From positions 1 to 64,000 of the forward strand of contig DATIYT010000044.1 of NCBI GenBank assembly GCA_035517495.1: a DNA stretch of 64,000 bases, written 5' to 3'. Positions 52,040 to 61,235 of the stretch are shown here, piece by piece. How positions within the stretch are numbered: position 1 is the stretch's first letter; each line of letters opens with the position of its first letter. Source of the stretch: DASZHJ01 sp035517495. Lineage in GTDB: Bacteria; Pseudomonadota; Alphaproteobacteria; ATCC43930; CGMCC-115725. Under the pieces are notes generated by a model. The model was given only the letters and a program-made list of their open reading frames with translations, ran no database searches and had not been told where the DNA came from. The translations under genes and the position numbers were made by a program.

Positions 52040-52500
52040 TGGGCGTGGCACCGCACATATTGGTCGTGGAAGCGCGCTACTACGCCCATATCTCGGACGA
52101 ATTGCTCAGGGGCGCGAAGGCGGCCTTGGCGGAGGCGGGCGCAAGTCACGACCGCATTGTGGTGCCTGGCGCCTTCGAGATTCCCGCCGCGATCAGCTTC
52201 GCCGTCGAGGCCAAGCGTCTCGGCCATGAAGGCGCGCGGTTTGACGGCTATGTGGCGCTTGGTTGCGTGATCCGCGGCCAGACGACGCATTACGACTACG
52301 TCTGCACCGAGAGCGCGCGCGGTCTGCAGGAGTTGGCGCTTCGGCACAATATTGCGATCGGTTGGGGGATTCTGACGGTCGAGAACGAATCGCAGGCCCT
52401 GGCGCGCGCGGATGTCACGCGCAAGAACAAGGGTGGCGAGGCGGCACGCGCGTGCCTTGCGATGATCGCGCTCAAACGGCGCTTCGGGCTCGCGCCGTGA
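52039..52500 (+). CDS. ribH: 6,7-dimethyl-8-ribityllumazine synthase
   Basis: This 153-residue protein has the family blocks VVEARYYAHISDELL, VPGAFEIPAAI, YVALGCVIRGQTTHYDYVC (catalytic His nearby) and GWGILTVENESQAL. It forms the icosahedral or smaller lumazine synthase shell. Its start overlaps the ribBX stop by one base, and its end overlaps the nusB start by four. Confidence 0.96.
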   Translation: MGVAPHILVVEARYYAHISDELLRGAKAALAEAGASHDRIVVPGAFEIPAAISFAVEAKRLGHEGARFDGYVALGCVIRGQTTHYDYVCTESARGLQELALRHNIAIGWGILTVENESQALARADVTRKNKGGEAARACLAMIALKRRFGLAP

Positions 52501-53012
52501 CCGGCAGCGCCTCTTCCGAGTTTTCTTCAGCGCCGCCGCACGCGGGCAGGCGCAGCCTGGCGCGGCTGGCGGCGGTGCAGGCTCTCTATCAGATCGAGTT
52601 GACGGGCACGCCCGCCGGCAAGGTCATCGCCGAATTCGCGGCCCATCGCTTCGGCAAGGAGATCGACGGCGAGCGCTATGCCGACGCCGACAGGCGCTTT
52701 TTCGCGGAGCTGGTGGGCGGCACGACAGAGCACGGCGCCGCGCTCGACAAGCTGATTTCCGCGGCGCTCCCCACGGACTGGCCGCTTGAGCGCTTGGAGC
52801 GGGTATTGCGGGCGATCCTCCGCGTCGGCGCCTTCGAGCTCTATTACCGAAGCGACGTGCCGGTTCGCGTGGTCATCAACGAATATCTCGAAATCACGCA
52901 TGCGTTCTTCGAGGGCAAGGAGCCGGGCATGGTGAACGGCGTGCTCGACCGCATCGGGCAGGTGCTGCGGGCGGCCGAACTCGGCGGGAGCGACCGCGAT
53001 GGCGGCGCCTAA
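52497..53012 (+). CDS. nusB: Transcription antitermination factor NusB
   Basis: This 171-residue protein starts at GTG 52497, overlapping ribH (GTGA). The RNA-binding RRSLARLAAVQALYQIEL helix opens the domain, and YRSDVPVRVVINEYLEITHAFF with GMVNGVLDRI ends it, as expected. It binds boxA RNA with NusE (S10) for rRNA antitermination. thiL overlaps its end by 14 bases. Confidence 0.95.
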   Translation: MTGSASSEFSSAPPHAGRRSLARLAAVQALYQIELTGTPAGKVIAEFAAHRFGKEIDGERYADADRRFFAELVGGTTEHGAALDKLISAALPTDWPLERLERVLRAILRVGAFELYYRSDVPVRVVINEYLEITHAFFEGKEPGMVNGVLDRIGQVLRAAELGGSDRDGGA

Positions 53013-53982
53013 GCTCGATGAGTTCGAGCGCATCGCGCGCTTTTTTGCGCCTTTGGCAGCGCCGGAAGCGCTCGGACTGCTCGACGACGTCGCGCTGATC
53101 GAAGGACCGCCGGGGCGGCAATACGTGCTCAAGACCGACGCGATCGTCGAGGGCGTGCATTTCCTACCCGAGGACCCCGCCGATCAGGTCGCGCAGAAGC
53201 TCCTGCGCGTCAATCTCTCGGACCTCGCCGGGAAGAGCGCGACTCCCCTCGGGTACCTGCTGACGACGGCGCTTCCCCGTACTTGTGACGAGGCGTGGCT
53301 CGAGCGCTTTGCCGCCGGGCTCGCGCGCGATCAGGCGGAGTTCGGCATAGCGCTCTTGGGCGGGGATACGGTGGCGACGCCGGGGCCGGTCACTCTCTCC
53401 GTTGCCGCCATCGGGACGGTGCGCGCGGGCGCGGCCGTGCTGCGCAGCGGCGCCGCGCCGGGCGATGACGTGTTCGTCTCCGGCAGTCTCGGCGATGGTG
53501 CTCTGGGGCTCAAGGCGCTGCAGGGTGGCTTGCCGGCATTGAGCGAAACCGAACGGGCACATCTTGTCGATCGCTATCGTTTGCCGCGACCCCGGCTCGC
53601 GCTTGGGCAACGCCTCTCGGGTTTCGCCAGCGCCATGATGGACATCTCGGACGGACTGGTCGCCGACCTGGGCCATCTCTGCAGCGCCTCCGGCGTAGGC
53701 GCCGAGGTTGAGGCGGCGCGCCTGCCGCTCTCGGCCGCTGCCGCCGCAGCCCTTGGCGCAGCACCGGAGTTGATGTCCGCGGTACTCGCCGGCGGGGACG
53801 ATTACGAGCTGCTATTCACAGCGCAACCCATAGCCGCTCCCGCGCTTGCCCGCCTTGCGGCGGAAACCGGCGTCGCCGTTACGCGTATCGGCAGCATCGT
53901 TCGCGAGCCTCTGGGTGTACAGGTCCTCGATGGGCGCGGTCATCGGATCACGATCCCGGTCGGGGGGTACCGTCATTTCTAG
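52999..53982 (+). CDS. thiL: Thiamine-monophosphate kinase
   Basis: This 327-residue AIR-synthase-like kinase makes thiamine diphosphate from the monophosphate. It begins DEFERIARFFAPLA and carries VLKTDAIVEGVHFLP, KLLRVNLSDLAGKSATPLGY, FGIALLGGDTVATPGPVTLS and MMDISDGLVADLGHL. It sits in a nusB-thiL pair with overlap, and the FliL-like gene begins inside its 3' end. Confidence 0.95.
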   Translation: MAAPKLDEFERIARFFAPLAAPEALGLLDDVALIEGPPGRQYVLKTDAIVEGVHFLPEDPADQVAQKLLRVNLSDLAGKSATPLGYLLTTALPRTCDEAWLERFAAGLARDQAEFGIALLGGDTVATPGPVTLSVAAIGTVRAGAAVLRSGAAPGDDVFVSGSLGDGALGLKALQGGLPALSETERAHLVDRYRLPRPRLALGQRLSGFASAMMDISDGLVADLGHLCSASGVGAEVEAARLPLSAAAAAALGAAPELMSAVLAGGDDYELLFTAQPIAAPALARLAAETGVAVTRIGSIVREPLGVQVLDGRGHRITIPVGGYRHF

Positions 53983-54427
53983 CGGTAGCGGGATCGGCCG
54001 GCGGTTCTTGCTGGCGCTCGCCGTCTGTGTGTCGGCGTCTGCGATTGGCGTGGTGTCTGGGGCATTCGCGCAGAAAGAACAGAAGCAGGGAGAGGCGCCG
54101 CCCGGGCCGATCTTCGTCAATCTGCCGATTTTCCAGATTCCCGTCATCGAGCACGATCGGGTGGCGCGCCGCGTATCAGTCGGCATCGCTCTTGAGCTGG
54201 TGGAGGGGGTGACCGAGGACACGGTCACCCCCAAGAAGCCGCTGTTGATCGATGCCTATTTGAGCGATCTCTACGCGGTCTTCGCGCAGCGTGCGGACGC
54301 GAGCCGAGTTGCCGACGACCGGCTGATAAAAGCACGCCTGCAGCAAATCGCCGATCGAATCCTGGGACCGGGCGTGGTGCGGCAGGTGTTGATTCAGCAG
54401 CTCTTCGAGCAGCCACTGGAGAACTGA
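53930..54427 (+). CDS. FliL-like membrane-anchored protein
   Basis: This 165-residue protein is called from ATG 53930, which lies 53 bases inside thiL. A single membrane anchor (RFLLALAVCVSASAIGVVSG) precedes a domain with FVNLPIFQIPVIE, RVSVGIALELVEG, LLIDAYLSDLYAVF and LQQIADRILGPGVVRQVLIQ. That is the outline of the FliL C-terminal fold near flagellar stators, though here no flagellar gene adjoins. Some alphaproteobacteria have it at this place as a hypothetical protein. Confidence 0.65.
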   Translation: MGAVIGSRSRSGGTVISSGSGIGRRFLLALAVCVSASAIGVVSGAFAQKEQKQGEAPPGPIFVNLPIFQIPVIEHDRVARRVSVGIALELVEGVTEDTVTPKKPLLIDAYLSDLYAVFAQRADASRVADDRLIKARLQQIADRILGPGVVRQVLIQQLFEQPLEN

Positions 54428-54671
54428 GCCGGCGGAGCGACGCGCTCGCTTGTACGCATTTGGCGTTTACGAATGCCGAAAGGCCCGCCGACCTCTGGGC
54501 TGTGCTCACCCGAGCGGTTGCTTGAGGCGCGCTCTTCTGGCATGTTCCCGCCGCCTTTCGTCCGGGGGGAAATTACCGGAAGCGCCTGTGGCTGGAACGT
54601 GACCCGCGTCGGAAGCGTGCGGTAGCGTTGCGAAGCCGGGCAAATTCGTCGAACACACGGGGATCGAGATC

Positions 54672-56771
54672 ATGGAATTGGGCTATTGGCTCATTGTAGC
54701 GGGCGGCTTGCTCGCGGTTCTTTACGGCGTCGTGACGGCGTTTTCAGTGATGCAAGCGGACGCCGGCACGCCGCGAATGCAGGAGATCGCCGCTGCGGTG
54801 CAGGAGGGTGCGCGCGCCTATTTGAATCGGCAATATCGTACCATCGCGCTTGCGGGAGTGGTGATCCTTATCATCCTGGCCGCGACCTTGGGCTGGCGTG
54901 TCGGCCTAGGATTTCTGGTGGGCTCGGTGCTTTCGGGTGCTGCTGGATATATCGGCATGAACGTCTCGGTGCGCGCCAATGTGCGTACCGCCCAGGCGGC
55001 TCGCTCCGGCCTTGCCTCGGGCTTGGCGCTGGCCTTTCGCGCCGGCGCCGTCACCGGCATGCTGGTGGTTGGATTGGGGCTGCTCGGCGTCTCCGTCTAC
55101 TACATCTTCCTGCGGACGTCGCTGCCGACCACCGATATGCGCCCGATCCTCGAGGCGCTGGTGGCGCTCTCCTTTGGGGCGTCGCTGATCTCGATCTTTG
55201 CGCGCTTGGGCGGCGGCATCTTCACCAAGGGCGCCGATGTCGGCGCCGATCTGGTGGGCAAGGTCGAAGCCGGCATTCCCGAGGATGATCCGCGCAACCC
55301 CGCGGTGATCGCCGACAATGTCGGCGACAATGTCGGAGATTGCGCCGGCATGGCCGCCGATCTGTTCGAGACCTACGCGGTGACGGTGGTCGCGACCATG
55401 TTGCTGGCCGATATTTTCTTCACCGGCGCCGACCGCGACCTGATGATGTTGCTGCCGCTTGCGATCGGCGCGGTCTGTATCGTTGCCTCGATCATCGGAA
55501 CGTTCTTCGTGCGTCTGGGCGCGAGCCAGAACATCATGGGCGCGCTCTATAAGGGACTGATCGTCGGGGGCGTGGTTTCGGCGGTCGCGATCGCCGGCGT
55601 GATCGCGGAACTCCTCGGTTTTGGGCACGCCTTCACGATGACCGATGACAAGCACACCGTGGTCACGGGCTCTAGCCTGTTCGGCTGTGCGTTGGTCGGC
55701 CTTGCGGTTACCGGCCTTCTGGTGTGGATCACCGAGTACTACACCTCGACCGCCTATCGTCCCGTGCGATCGATCTCGCAGGCCTCGGTCACCGGGCACG
55801 GCACCAACGTGATCCAGGGCCTCGCGATCTCCATGGAGGCAACGGCGCTGCCGGTGCTGGTGATCTGCGCCGGCATCATCATTTCGTTCCTGATTGCGGG
55901 ATTGTTCGGTATCGCCGTGGCGGCGACCACGATGCTGGCGCTCGCCGGCCTCATCGTGGCGCTCGACGCCTATGGTCCGGTCACCGATAACGCCGGCGGC
56001 ATCGCCGAGATGGCCGACTTGCCGAAAGACGTGCGCAAATTCACCGACGCGCTCGATGCCGTCGGCAACACCACCAAAGCCGTGACCAAGGGCTATGCAA
56101 TCGGATCAGCGGGCTTGGCCTCGCTGGTTTTGTTCGCGGCTTACACCAACGACCTCAAGCACTATTTCCAATCCGTTACGGTCGATTTCCAACTGCAGAA
56201 CCCGTACGTTGTCGTTGGTCTGCTGGTGGGCGGCGCGCTGCCGTATCTTTTTGGCGCGCTCGGCATGACCGCGGTCGGCCGCGCGGCGGGCTCGGTCGTG
56301 ATCGAGGTCCGCCGTCAATTCAAGGAAATCCCGGGGATCATGGAGGGAACCGGCAAGCCCGATTACGGGCGCGCGGTGGACCTGCTCACCAAGGCCGCAA
56401 TCAAGGAAATGATTGTGCCCTCGCTGTTGCCGGTGCTGGCGCCGGTGGTCGTGTATTTCGTGATCTCCGCGATCGGCGGGCGCGGCGCGGGGTTCAGCGC
56501 GGTGGGCGCGATGCTGCTCGGCACCATCGTCACGGGTCTCTTCGTCGCAATCTCCATGACTTCCGGTGGCGGCGCGTGGGACAACGCGAAAAAGTACATC
56601 GAGGAGGGACACCATGGCGGCAAGGGGTCCGAGGCGCACAAGGCGGCGGTGACCGGCGATACCGTGGGTGATCCCTACAAGGACACCGCGGGGCCCGCGG
56701 TCAACCCGATGATCAAGATCACCAATATCGTGGCGATCCTGCTGCTCGCGATCTTGGCCTCGCTAGCTTAG
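54672..56771 (+). CDS. hppA: Membrane-bound proton-translocating pyrophosphatase, K+-independent
   Basis: This 699-residue enzyme has about 16 membrane helices and the substrate motif DVGADLVGKVEAGIPEDDPR, then NPAVIADNVGDNVGDCAGM. The potassium-determining site reads GNTTKAVTKGYAIGSAG: Lys stands where K+-dependent enzymes have Ala, so it is probably K+-independent. It pumps protons while splitting pyrophosphate, useful in an organism that makes pyrophosphate or uses it with ATP sulfurylase. The 244 bases before it show no other gene. Confidence 0.96.
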   Translation: MELGYWLIVAGGLLAVLYGVVTAFSVMQADAGTPRMQEIAAAVQEGARAYLNRQYRTIALAGVVILIILAATLGWRVGLGFLVGSVLSGAAGYIGMNVSVRANVRTAQAARSGLASGLALAFRAGAVTGMLVVGLGLLGVSVYYIFLRTSLPTTDMRPILEALVALSFGASLISIFARLGGGIFTKGADVGADLVGKVEAGIPEDDPRNPAVIADNVGDNVGDCAGMAADLFETYAVTVVATMLLADIFFTGADRDLMMLLPLAIGAVCIVASIIGTFFVRLGASQNIMGALYKGLIVGGVVSAVAIAGVIAELLGFGHAFTMTDDKHTVVTGSSLFGCALVGLAVTGLLVWITEYYTSTAYRPVRSISQASVTGHGTNVIQGLAISMEATALPVLVICAGIIISFLIAGLFGIAVAATTMLALAGLIVALDAYGPVTDNAGGIAEMADLPKDVRKFTDALDAVGNTTKAVTKGYAIGSAGLASLVLFAAYTNDLKHYFQSVTVDFQLQNPYVVVGLLVGGALPYLFGALGMTAVGRAAGSVVIEVRRQFKEIPGIMEGTGKPDYGRAVDLLTKAAIKEMIVPSLLPVLAPVVVYFVISAIGGRGAGFSAVGAMLLGTIVTGLFVAISMTSGGGAWDNAKKYIEEGHHGGKGSEAHKAAVTGDTVGDPYKDTAGPAVNPMIKITNIVAILLLAILASLA

Positions 56772-56820
56772 GAAGTCGGGGCGCGCGGCTTCGGGTGCCT
56801 TCCTCAGCCCATTCCGCGCG

Positions 56821-57294
56821 TCACTGTCCCGCTTGGTATCCCGGCGTATTGTTTTGATTGTTGAAGCGGCCGAAATTGCCGATGAGCTGCTCGAAGAAAG
56901 TGAGCTCCTTGCCGGGAGCGGGAGTTGTTCGTTCGACGGGAGTTACGTCGTTGCGCGCGGAGAGCCCCAGCTTCTTCACGTCCTTGACCACGCCGTCTTT
57001 GTCGAAGGTGATGGCAAGTACCTCCTGATCGAGGGTTTCAGGCTTAAAGAAAGCGACGGTCTTGGTTTTTTGGCTCATATAGTACCAAGTGGTATCGTCG
57101 AACGCGGCGACGCTGGAAGGTGAGCCCAGCAGGCGGGTAACCGTCTCCTTGTCGGTGCTGCCGGGCTTGATCTGTGCTACCGCCTCTTGCGGCGGCAGAT
57201 TGCCGCGCTGCTCTATGGGATTGTTGCAGCCGGCGAGCGTCGCGGCGAGCAGCCCCGCGGCTAGCCACCTGATCGCGGTATCAAGAGGCAGCAT
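56821..57294 (-). CDS. bamE: Outer membrane assembly lipoprotein BamE (SmpA/OmlA)
   Basis: This 157-residue protein has a lipoprotein signal (WLAAGLLAATLAGCNN, lipid-bearing Cys23). The SmpA fold follows: IKPGSTDKETVTRLLGSPSS, DTTWYYMSQKT and ITFDKDGVVKDVK. It helps the BamA complex insert barrel proteins in the outer membrane. It is divergent from the bc1 chaperone gene, 48 bases apart. Confidence 0.93.
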   Translation of the reverse strand: MLPLDTAIRWLAAGLLAATLAGCNNPIEQRGNLPPQEAVAQIKPGSTDKETVTRLLGSPSSVAAFDDTTWYYMSQKTKTVAFFKPETLDQEVLAITFDKDGVVKDVKKLGLSARNDVTPVERTTPAPGKELTFFEQLIGNFGRFNNQNNTPGYQAGQ

Positions 57295-57342
57295 GCACCC
57301 CGTCTCCTCATTGCGCTTGCCGCGCCCTCACAGGGGCGCACG

Positions 57343-57972
57343 ATGCCGAGAGGGAGCCGGAGTGTCAATCGGCGGGTCCGCCCATTCGAATCGGAGAAGG
57401 CCTTGGCGTTAGCGTATTGGTTGCGAACCCGGCAGCGGCGCGAGCGCTTGGCCGTTCATTCGGTGTATCAGCGCGCCGTCGAGCAGGCGCGCGATCCCGT
57501 GTTCTTCACTGACTTTGCCGTACCCGACACCCTTGACGGCCGATTCGAAGTGCTTGCGATGCACCTATTCCTGCTGCTGAACCGATTGAAGGGGGAATCC
57601 GAGGATGCGGCCGCCTTCGCGCAGTCGCTCTTCGACACCTTCTTTGCGGATATGGACCGATCGCTGCGCGAGATGGGAGCAGGCGATCTTGGGGTCGGGC
57701 GCCGCGTCAGAACGATGGCCGAGGCTTTTTATGGGCGGATTGCCGCCTATGATCGCGGACTTGGTGAAGGGGACACCGCCCTTGCTGAAGCGCTCAAGCG
57801 CAATCTCTATGGCACCGTGCCGGCGGCCGAGCCCATGTTGGCCGCGGCGATGGCGCGCTATATAAAGCGGCAGCGGGACGCGCTTGCGAGCGCGCCGACC
57901 GGCCAGATACTGCGGGGCGAGATCGAATTTCTCGGGGCCGCGCGTGCGCTGCGCGCCGAGGGAGTGAAATGA
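57343..57972 (+). CDS. Ubiquinol-cytochrome c chaperone (CBP3-like)
   Basis: This 209-residue protein matches the alphaproteobacterial/mitochondrial Cbp3 family that aids cytochrome bc1 assembly: VYQRAVEQARDPVFFTDFAV, DTLDGRFEVLAMHLFLLLNR, and MGAGDLGVGRRVRTMAEAFYGR. The first ATG gives 20 extra basic residues, and TTG 57400 is a possible alternative. The yceD homologue follows with a four-base overlap. Confidence 0.88.
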   Translation: MPRGSRSVNRRVRPFESEKALALAYWLRTRQRRERLAVHSVYQRAVEQARDPVFFTDFAVPDTLDGRFEVLAMHLFLLLNRLKGESEDAAAFAQSLFDTFFADMDRSLREMGAGDLGVGRRVRTMAEAFYGRIAAYDRGLGEGDTALAEALKRNLYGTVPAAEPMLAAAMARYIKRQRDALASAPTGQILRGEIEFLGAARALRAEGVK

Positions 57973-58463
57973 AGCAGAAAACCGGTCCCGAGCTTTCCCG
58001 CCGCGTGGAGCTTGGGCGCCTGGGAAATCGCGTGGCGGCCTACTCGATCCTAGCCTCCCCCGAGGAGCGCGATGCCTTGGCGCGTCGCTTCGATCTATTG
58101 GGGATCGATCGCCTCGAAGCCGAAGTTGAGCTGCAGCGAGTCGGAGAGGGAGGAGTGCGCCTCAACGGCACGTTGCGGGCCGAAGTGGTTCAGGCCTGCG
58201 TCGTTACCCTTGAGCCCGTGGCAAGCAGGCTCAGCGAGCATTTCAGCATGCTGTTCGGAAGCGAGGAACCGCAGGCGCGCCTCACCGTTGCATTGGAAGA
58301 CGAATTGGTCGAACCCATTGAGGATGATGCGATCGATATCGGCGAGGCGGTCGCACAGCAGTTGGCGCTCTTGCTTGATCCTTACCCTCGCGCGCCAGGC
58401 GCCAGCTTGGAGGGAATACCGCCGGATGATGCGGTTGCGGACCAGGAACCGCCCGAGGGTTAA
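57969..58463 (+). CDS. yceD: YceD family (DUF177) protein
   Basis: This 164-residue protein has the DUF177 layout: an N-terminal charged region, the VQACVVTLEPVASRLSE motif (Cys-x-x-T-L-E-P) and the acidic LEDELVEPIEDDAIDIGEAV stretch, then LALLLDPYPRAPGA. It is regularly paired with rpmF and plsX; a role linked to 23S rRNA or ribosome build-up has been proposed. rpmF begins 91 bases later. Confidence 0.92.
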   Translation: MKQKTGPELSRRVELGRLGNRVAAYSILASPEERDALARRFDLLGIDRLEAEVELQRVGEGGVRLNGTLRAEVVQACVVTLEPVASRLSEHFSMLFGSEEPQARLTVALEDELVEPIEDDAIDIGEAVAQQLALLLDPYPRAPGASLEGIPPDDAVADQEPPEG

Positions 58464-58554
58464 TGCCGTGGCGGGGCACCTTGCCATCCCCGCCAAATTT
58501 GGCTACTTACCAGCGGCTCCCCCAACTCCCATTTAATACTGCGAGAGCACAATC

Positions 58555-58743
58555 ATGGCTGTTCCCAAGAAAAAGACCTCCAAGTCGAGGCGCAACATGC
58601 GCCGCTCTCATCATGCGCTCGCGCCGTCCACCTACGTTGAATGCCCGAACTGCGGCGAAATGAAGCGCCCACATCACCTCTGTGCCGCATGCGGGTACTA
58701 CGACGGCCGCGAGGTCGCGGCGGTAGCGGCGGAGAATAGTTGA
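58555..58743 (+). CDS. rpmF: 50S ribosomal protein L32
   Basis: This 62-residue protein begins MAVPKKKTSKSRRNMRRSH, the L32 hallmark, and keeps two CxxC pairs (CPNCGEM, CAACGYY) for zinc. It is the C-positive form. The gene is the link between yceD and plsX in the usual order. Confidence 0.97.
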   Translation: MAVPKKKTSKSRRNMRRSHHALAPSTYVECPNCGEMKRPHHLCAACGYYDGREVAAVAAENS

Positions 58744-58770
58744 CCTCGCGGAGGTAGCGCACCGACGCTC

Positions 58771-59826
58771 ATGGCACAGGGAATCGTCATTGCAGTTGAC
58801 GCCATGGGTGGCGACCACGCGCCCGAGATGGTCGTGCGCGGCGCCCATTTGGCGTTGAAGCGGTTTCCCGACTTGAGTTTTCTGCTGGTGGGGCATGAGG
58901 GCAAGGTTGAACCGCTGCTGAAGCGTTTTCGCAAGCTTTCGGACCGCGCGAGCATCCTGCACGCCGAGGACGCGATCACCGGCGAGACCAAGCCCTCGGT
59001 CGCGTTGCGCACGGGGCGCCGGTCAAGCATGCGCTTGGCGATCGATGCGGTCGCAGAGGGCAAGGCGCATTGCGTGGTCTCGGCGGGGAACACCGGCGCG
59101 CTTATGGCAATGTCCAAGATGGTGCTGAAGACATTGCCAGGGATCGATCGTCCGGCGATCGCCTCCTGCTTCCCGACCCGGCGCGGCGAAACAGTAATGC
59201 TGGATCTCGGCGCCAACGTTGAATGCGACGCCGATAATCTCGTGCAGTTCGCGCTGATGGGGGATCTGTTCGCGCGTACCGTGCTGGGCCTGATGCAGCC
59301 GGTCGTGGGATTGCTCAACGTCGGTTCCGAGGACCTCAAGGGCAACGATGCCGTGCGCGAGGCGGCCGCGCGGCTGCGCGATGCAGTGGCGCCGATCAAC
59401 TTCTATGGCTTCATCGAAGGCGATGACATCACCGCCGGGACCGTCGACGTCGTGGTCACCGACGGCTTCACGGGCAACGTCGCGCTCAAGACCGCCGAGG
59501 GTACGGTCAAGCTGTGCTTCGACTATTTCCGCTCGGCGTTCCGGTATTCGCTGCTGGGTAGGATCGGCTATCTGTTCGCGCGTGGCTCGCTCGGGCGCAT
59601 GCGCGAGCGGCTCGATCCGCGACGCCACAATGGCGCGGTGTTCCTCGGTCTCGACGGGATTGCGGTGAAGAGCCACGGCGGTGCCGATGCGCTCGGCTTC
59701 GCCAACGCAATCGCGGTCGCGGTCGACATGAAGACGAACGGTTTCCTGGACAAGATCCGCGAAGAGTTGAAGCAGGTGCACGGCAATCTCGACCCCGCCA
59801 TAAAAACGCAATCGGCACCGGTCTGA
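58771..59826 (+). CDS. plsX: Phosphate acyltransferase PlsX
   Basis: This 351-residue protein turns acyl-ACP into acyl-phosphate for phospholipid synthesis. It has VIAVDAMGGDHAPEMVVRGA at the start, CVVSAGNTGALMAMSKM and VVTDGFTGNVALKTAEG. It is full-length. fabH starts one base after its stop. Confidence 0.96.
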   Translation: MAQGIVIAVDAMGGDHAPEMVVRGAHLALKRFPDLSFLLVGHEGKVEPLLKRFRKLSDRASILHAEDAITGETKPSVALRTGRRSSMRLAIDAVAEGKAHCVVSAGNTGALMAMSKMVLKTLPGIDRPAIASCFPTRRGETVMLDLGANVECDADNLVQFALMGDLFARTVLGLMQPVVGLLNVGSEDLKGNDAVREAAARLRDAVAPINFYGFIEGDDITAGTVDVVVTDGFTGNVALKTAEGTVKLCFDYFRSAFRYSLLGRIGYLFARGSLGRMRERLDPRRHNGAVFLGLDGIAVKSHGGADALGFANAIAVAVDMKTNGFLDKIREELKQVHGNLDPAIKTQSAPV

Positions 59827-59827
59827 G

Positions 59828-60805
59828 ATGAGCGTCCGCTGCGAAGTCGTGAGCTGCGGCGGCTACCTTCCGGAGAAGATCGTCACCAATGATGAATTGG
59901 CGGAGCGGCTCGATACAACCGACGAGTGGATCGTTCAGCGCACGGGCATCCGCCAGCGGCACATCGCGGCGGTAGGCGAGCTGACTTCCGATCTCGCGAC
60001 GCGCGCTGCGCGCCGCGCTCTTGATGCGGCGGGGATGACGGGCCGCGACCTCGACCTGATCGTGCTTGCGACCGCGACCCCCGACCACACATTTCCCGCG
60101 ACCGCCGCCAAGGTGCAAGCGCAACTGGGCATGACCGGCGGCGCTGCATTCGACGTCCAGGCGGTTTGCACGGGGTTCATCTATGCGCTCGGTGTCGCGG
60201 ATGCGATGCTGAAGGCCGGACAGGGACGGACCGCGGCGGTAATCGGCGCGGAGACCTTTTCGCGCATTCTCGATTGGCAGGATCGCGGCACTTGCGTGCT
60301 GTTCGGCGACGGGGCGGGCGCGGTGGTGCTGAAGGCAGTGCCGGTCGCGTCCAGTGACCGACGGCCTCGCGGCATTCTCTCTACGCACTTGCACTCGGAT
60401 GGCGGCAACTACGATCTCCTCTATGTCGATGGTGGCCCCTCGACCACGGGTACCTCGGGATTCCTGCGTATGGAGGGCAAGGAAGTATTTCGGCACGCGG
60501 TGCAGCGGCTCGCCGAGGTCGTGGACGAGGCGCTTGCAGCCAACGGTCTGAGCGGCTCCGAGGTCGATTGGTTGGTCCCACATCAAGCCAATCGTCGCAT
60601 TATCGACAGCATGGGCCGAAAGCTCGGCCTACCCCGTGAGAAGGTGGTTGTGACAATTGAGCGACACGCGAACACCTCGGCCGCCTCGGTACCATTGGCG
60701 CTGGCCGAGGCTGTAGCGGACGGGCGGATTCGACGCGATCAATTAGTGCTGTTGGAGGCGATGGGCGGTGGTCTCACCTGGGGTGCGAGCCTCGTGCGCT
60801 GGTGA
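59828..60805 (+). CDS. fabH: Beta-ketoacyl-ACP synthase III
   Basis: This 325-residue enzyme starts fatty acid chains from acetyl-CoA and malonyl-ACP. The catalytic triad is visible: Cys114 in DVQAVCTGFIYA, His252 in LVPHQANRRIID and Asn282 in IERHANTSAASVPL. The DEWIVQRTGIRQR block lies near residue 32. It follows plsX and precedes ihfA, a standard order here. Confidence 0.97.
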   Translation: MSVRCEVVSCGGYLPEKIVTNDELAERLDTTDEWIVQRTGIRQRHIAAVGELTSDLATRAARRALDAAGMTGRDLDLIVLATATPDHTFPATAAKVQAQLGMTGGAAFDVQAVCTGFIYALGVADAMLKAGQGRTAAVIGAETFSRILDWQDRGTCVLFGDGAGAVVLKAVPVASSDRRPRGILSTHLHSDGGNYDLLYVDGGPSTTGTSGFLRMEGKEVFRHAVQRLAEVVDEALAANGLSGSEVDWLVPHQANRRIIDSMGRKLGLPREKVVVTIERHANTSAASVPLALAEAVADGRIRRDQLVLLEAMGGGLTWGASLVRW

Positions 60806-60896
60806 CCGTGATTGAACAAGCCATGACAAAGCTCTGTATTTGACGGATTTTCTCCCGCGCGTTAACATTCTGCGCGAACAGTGGAGGGAGCGAGCG

Positions 60897-61229
60897 ATGG
60901 CCGGTCAAACCGTGACACGCGCGCAGCTAAGCGAAGCGGTCTATCAAGAAGTGGGGCTCTCGCGCAACGAATCGGCGATGCTTGTGGAAACGGTTCTGAA
61001 CGAAATCGCGAATTCACTCGCGCGCAATGAGATGGTTAAAATCTCGTCGTTCGGCAGTTTCACAGTTCGTAAGAAAGGCAAGCGTGTAGGGCGCAATCCT
61101 AAGACCGGAACTGAGGTTCCCATTCAGCCCAGACGGGTGCTGGTGTTCCGCGCCTCGCACGTTCTGAAGGACCAGATCAACGCAGCTCTCTCGCAAGCTG
61201 GCGGCGCCAAGCCCCCCGCTGCGGAGTAA
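60897..61229 (+). CDS. ihfA: Integration host factor alpha subunit
   Basis: This 110-residue protein starts at ATG 60897, behind GAGGGAGCG; an upstream TTG at 60840 is less likely. The DNA-bending arm and core read TVTRAQLSEAVYQEVGLSRN, VKISSFGSFTVRKKGKRVGR and NPKTGTEVPIQPRRVLVFRA. It pairs with IhfB as a nucleoid and promoter architect. A MerR gene follows after six bases. Confidence 0.95.
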   Translation: MAGQTVTRAQLSEAVYQEVGLSRNESAMLVETVLNEIANSLARNEMVKISSFGSFTVRKKGKRVGRNPKTGTEVPIQPRRVLVFRASHVLKDQINAALSQAGGAKPPAAE

Positions 61230-61235
61230 CCGACC

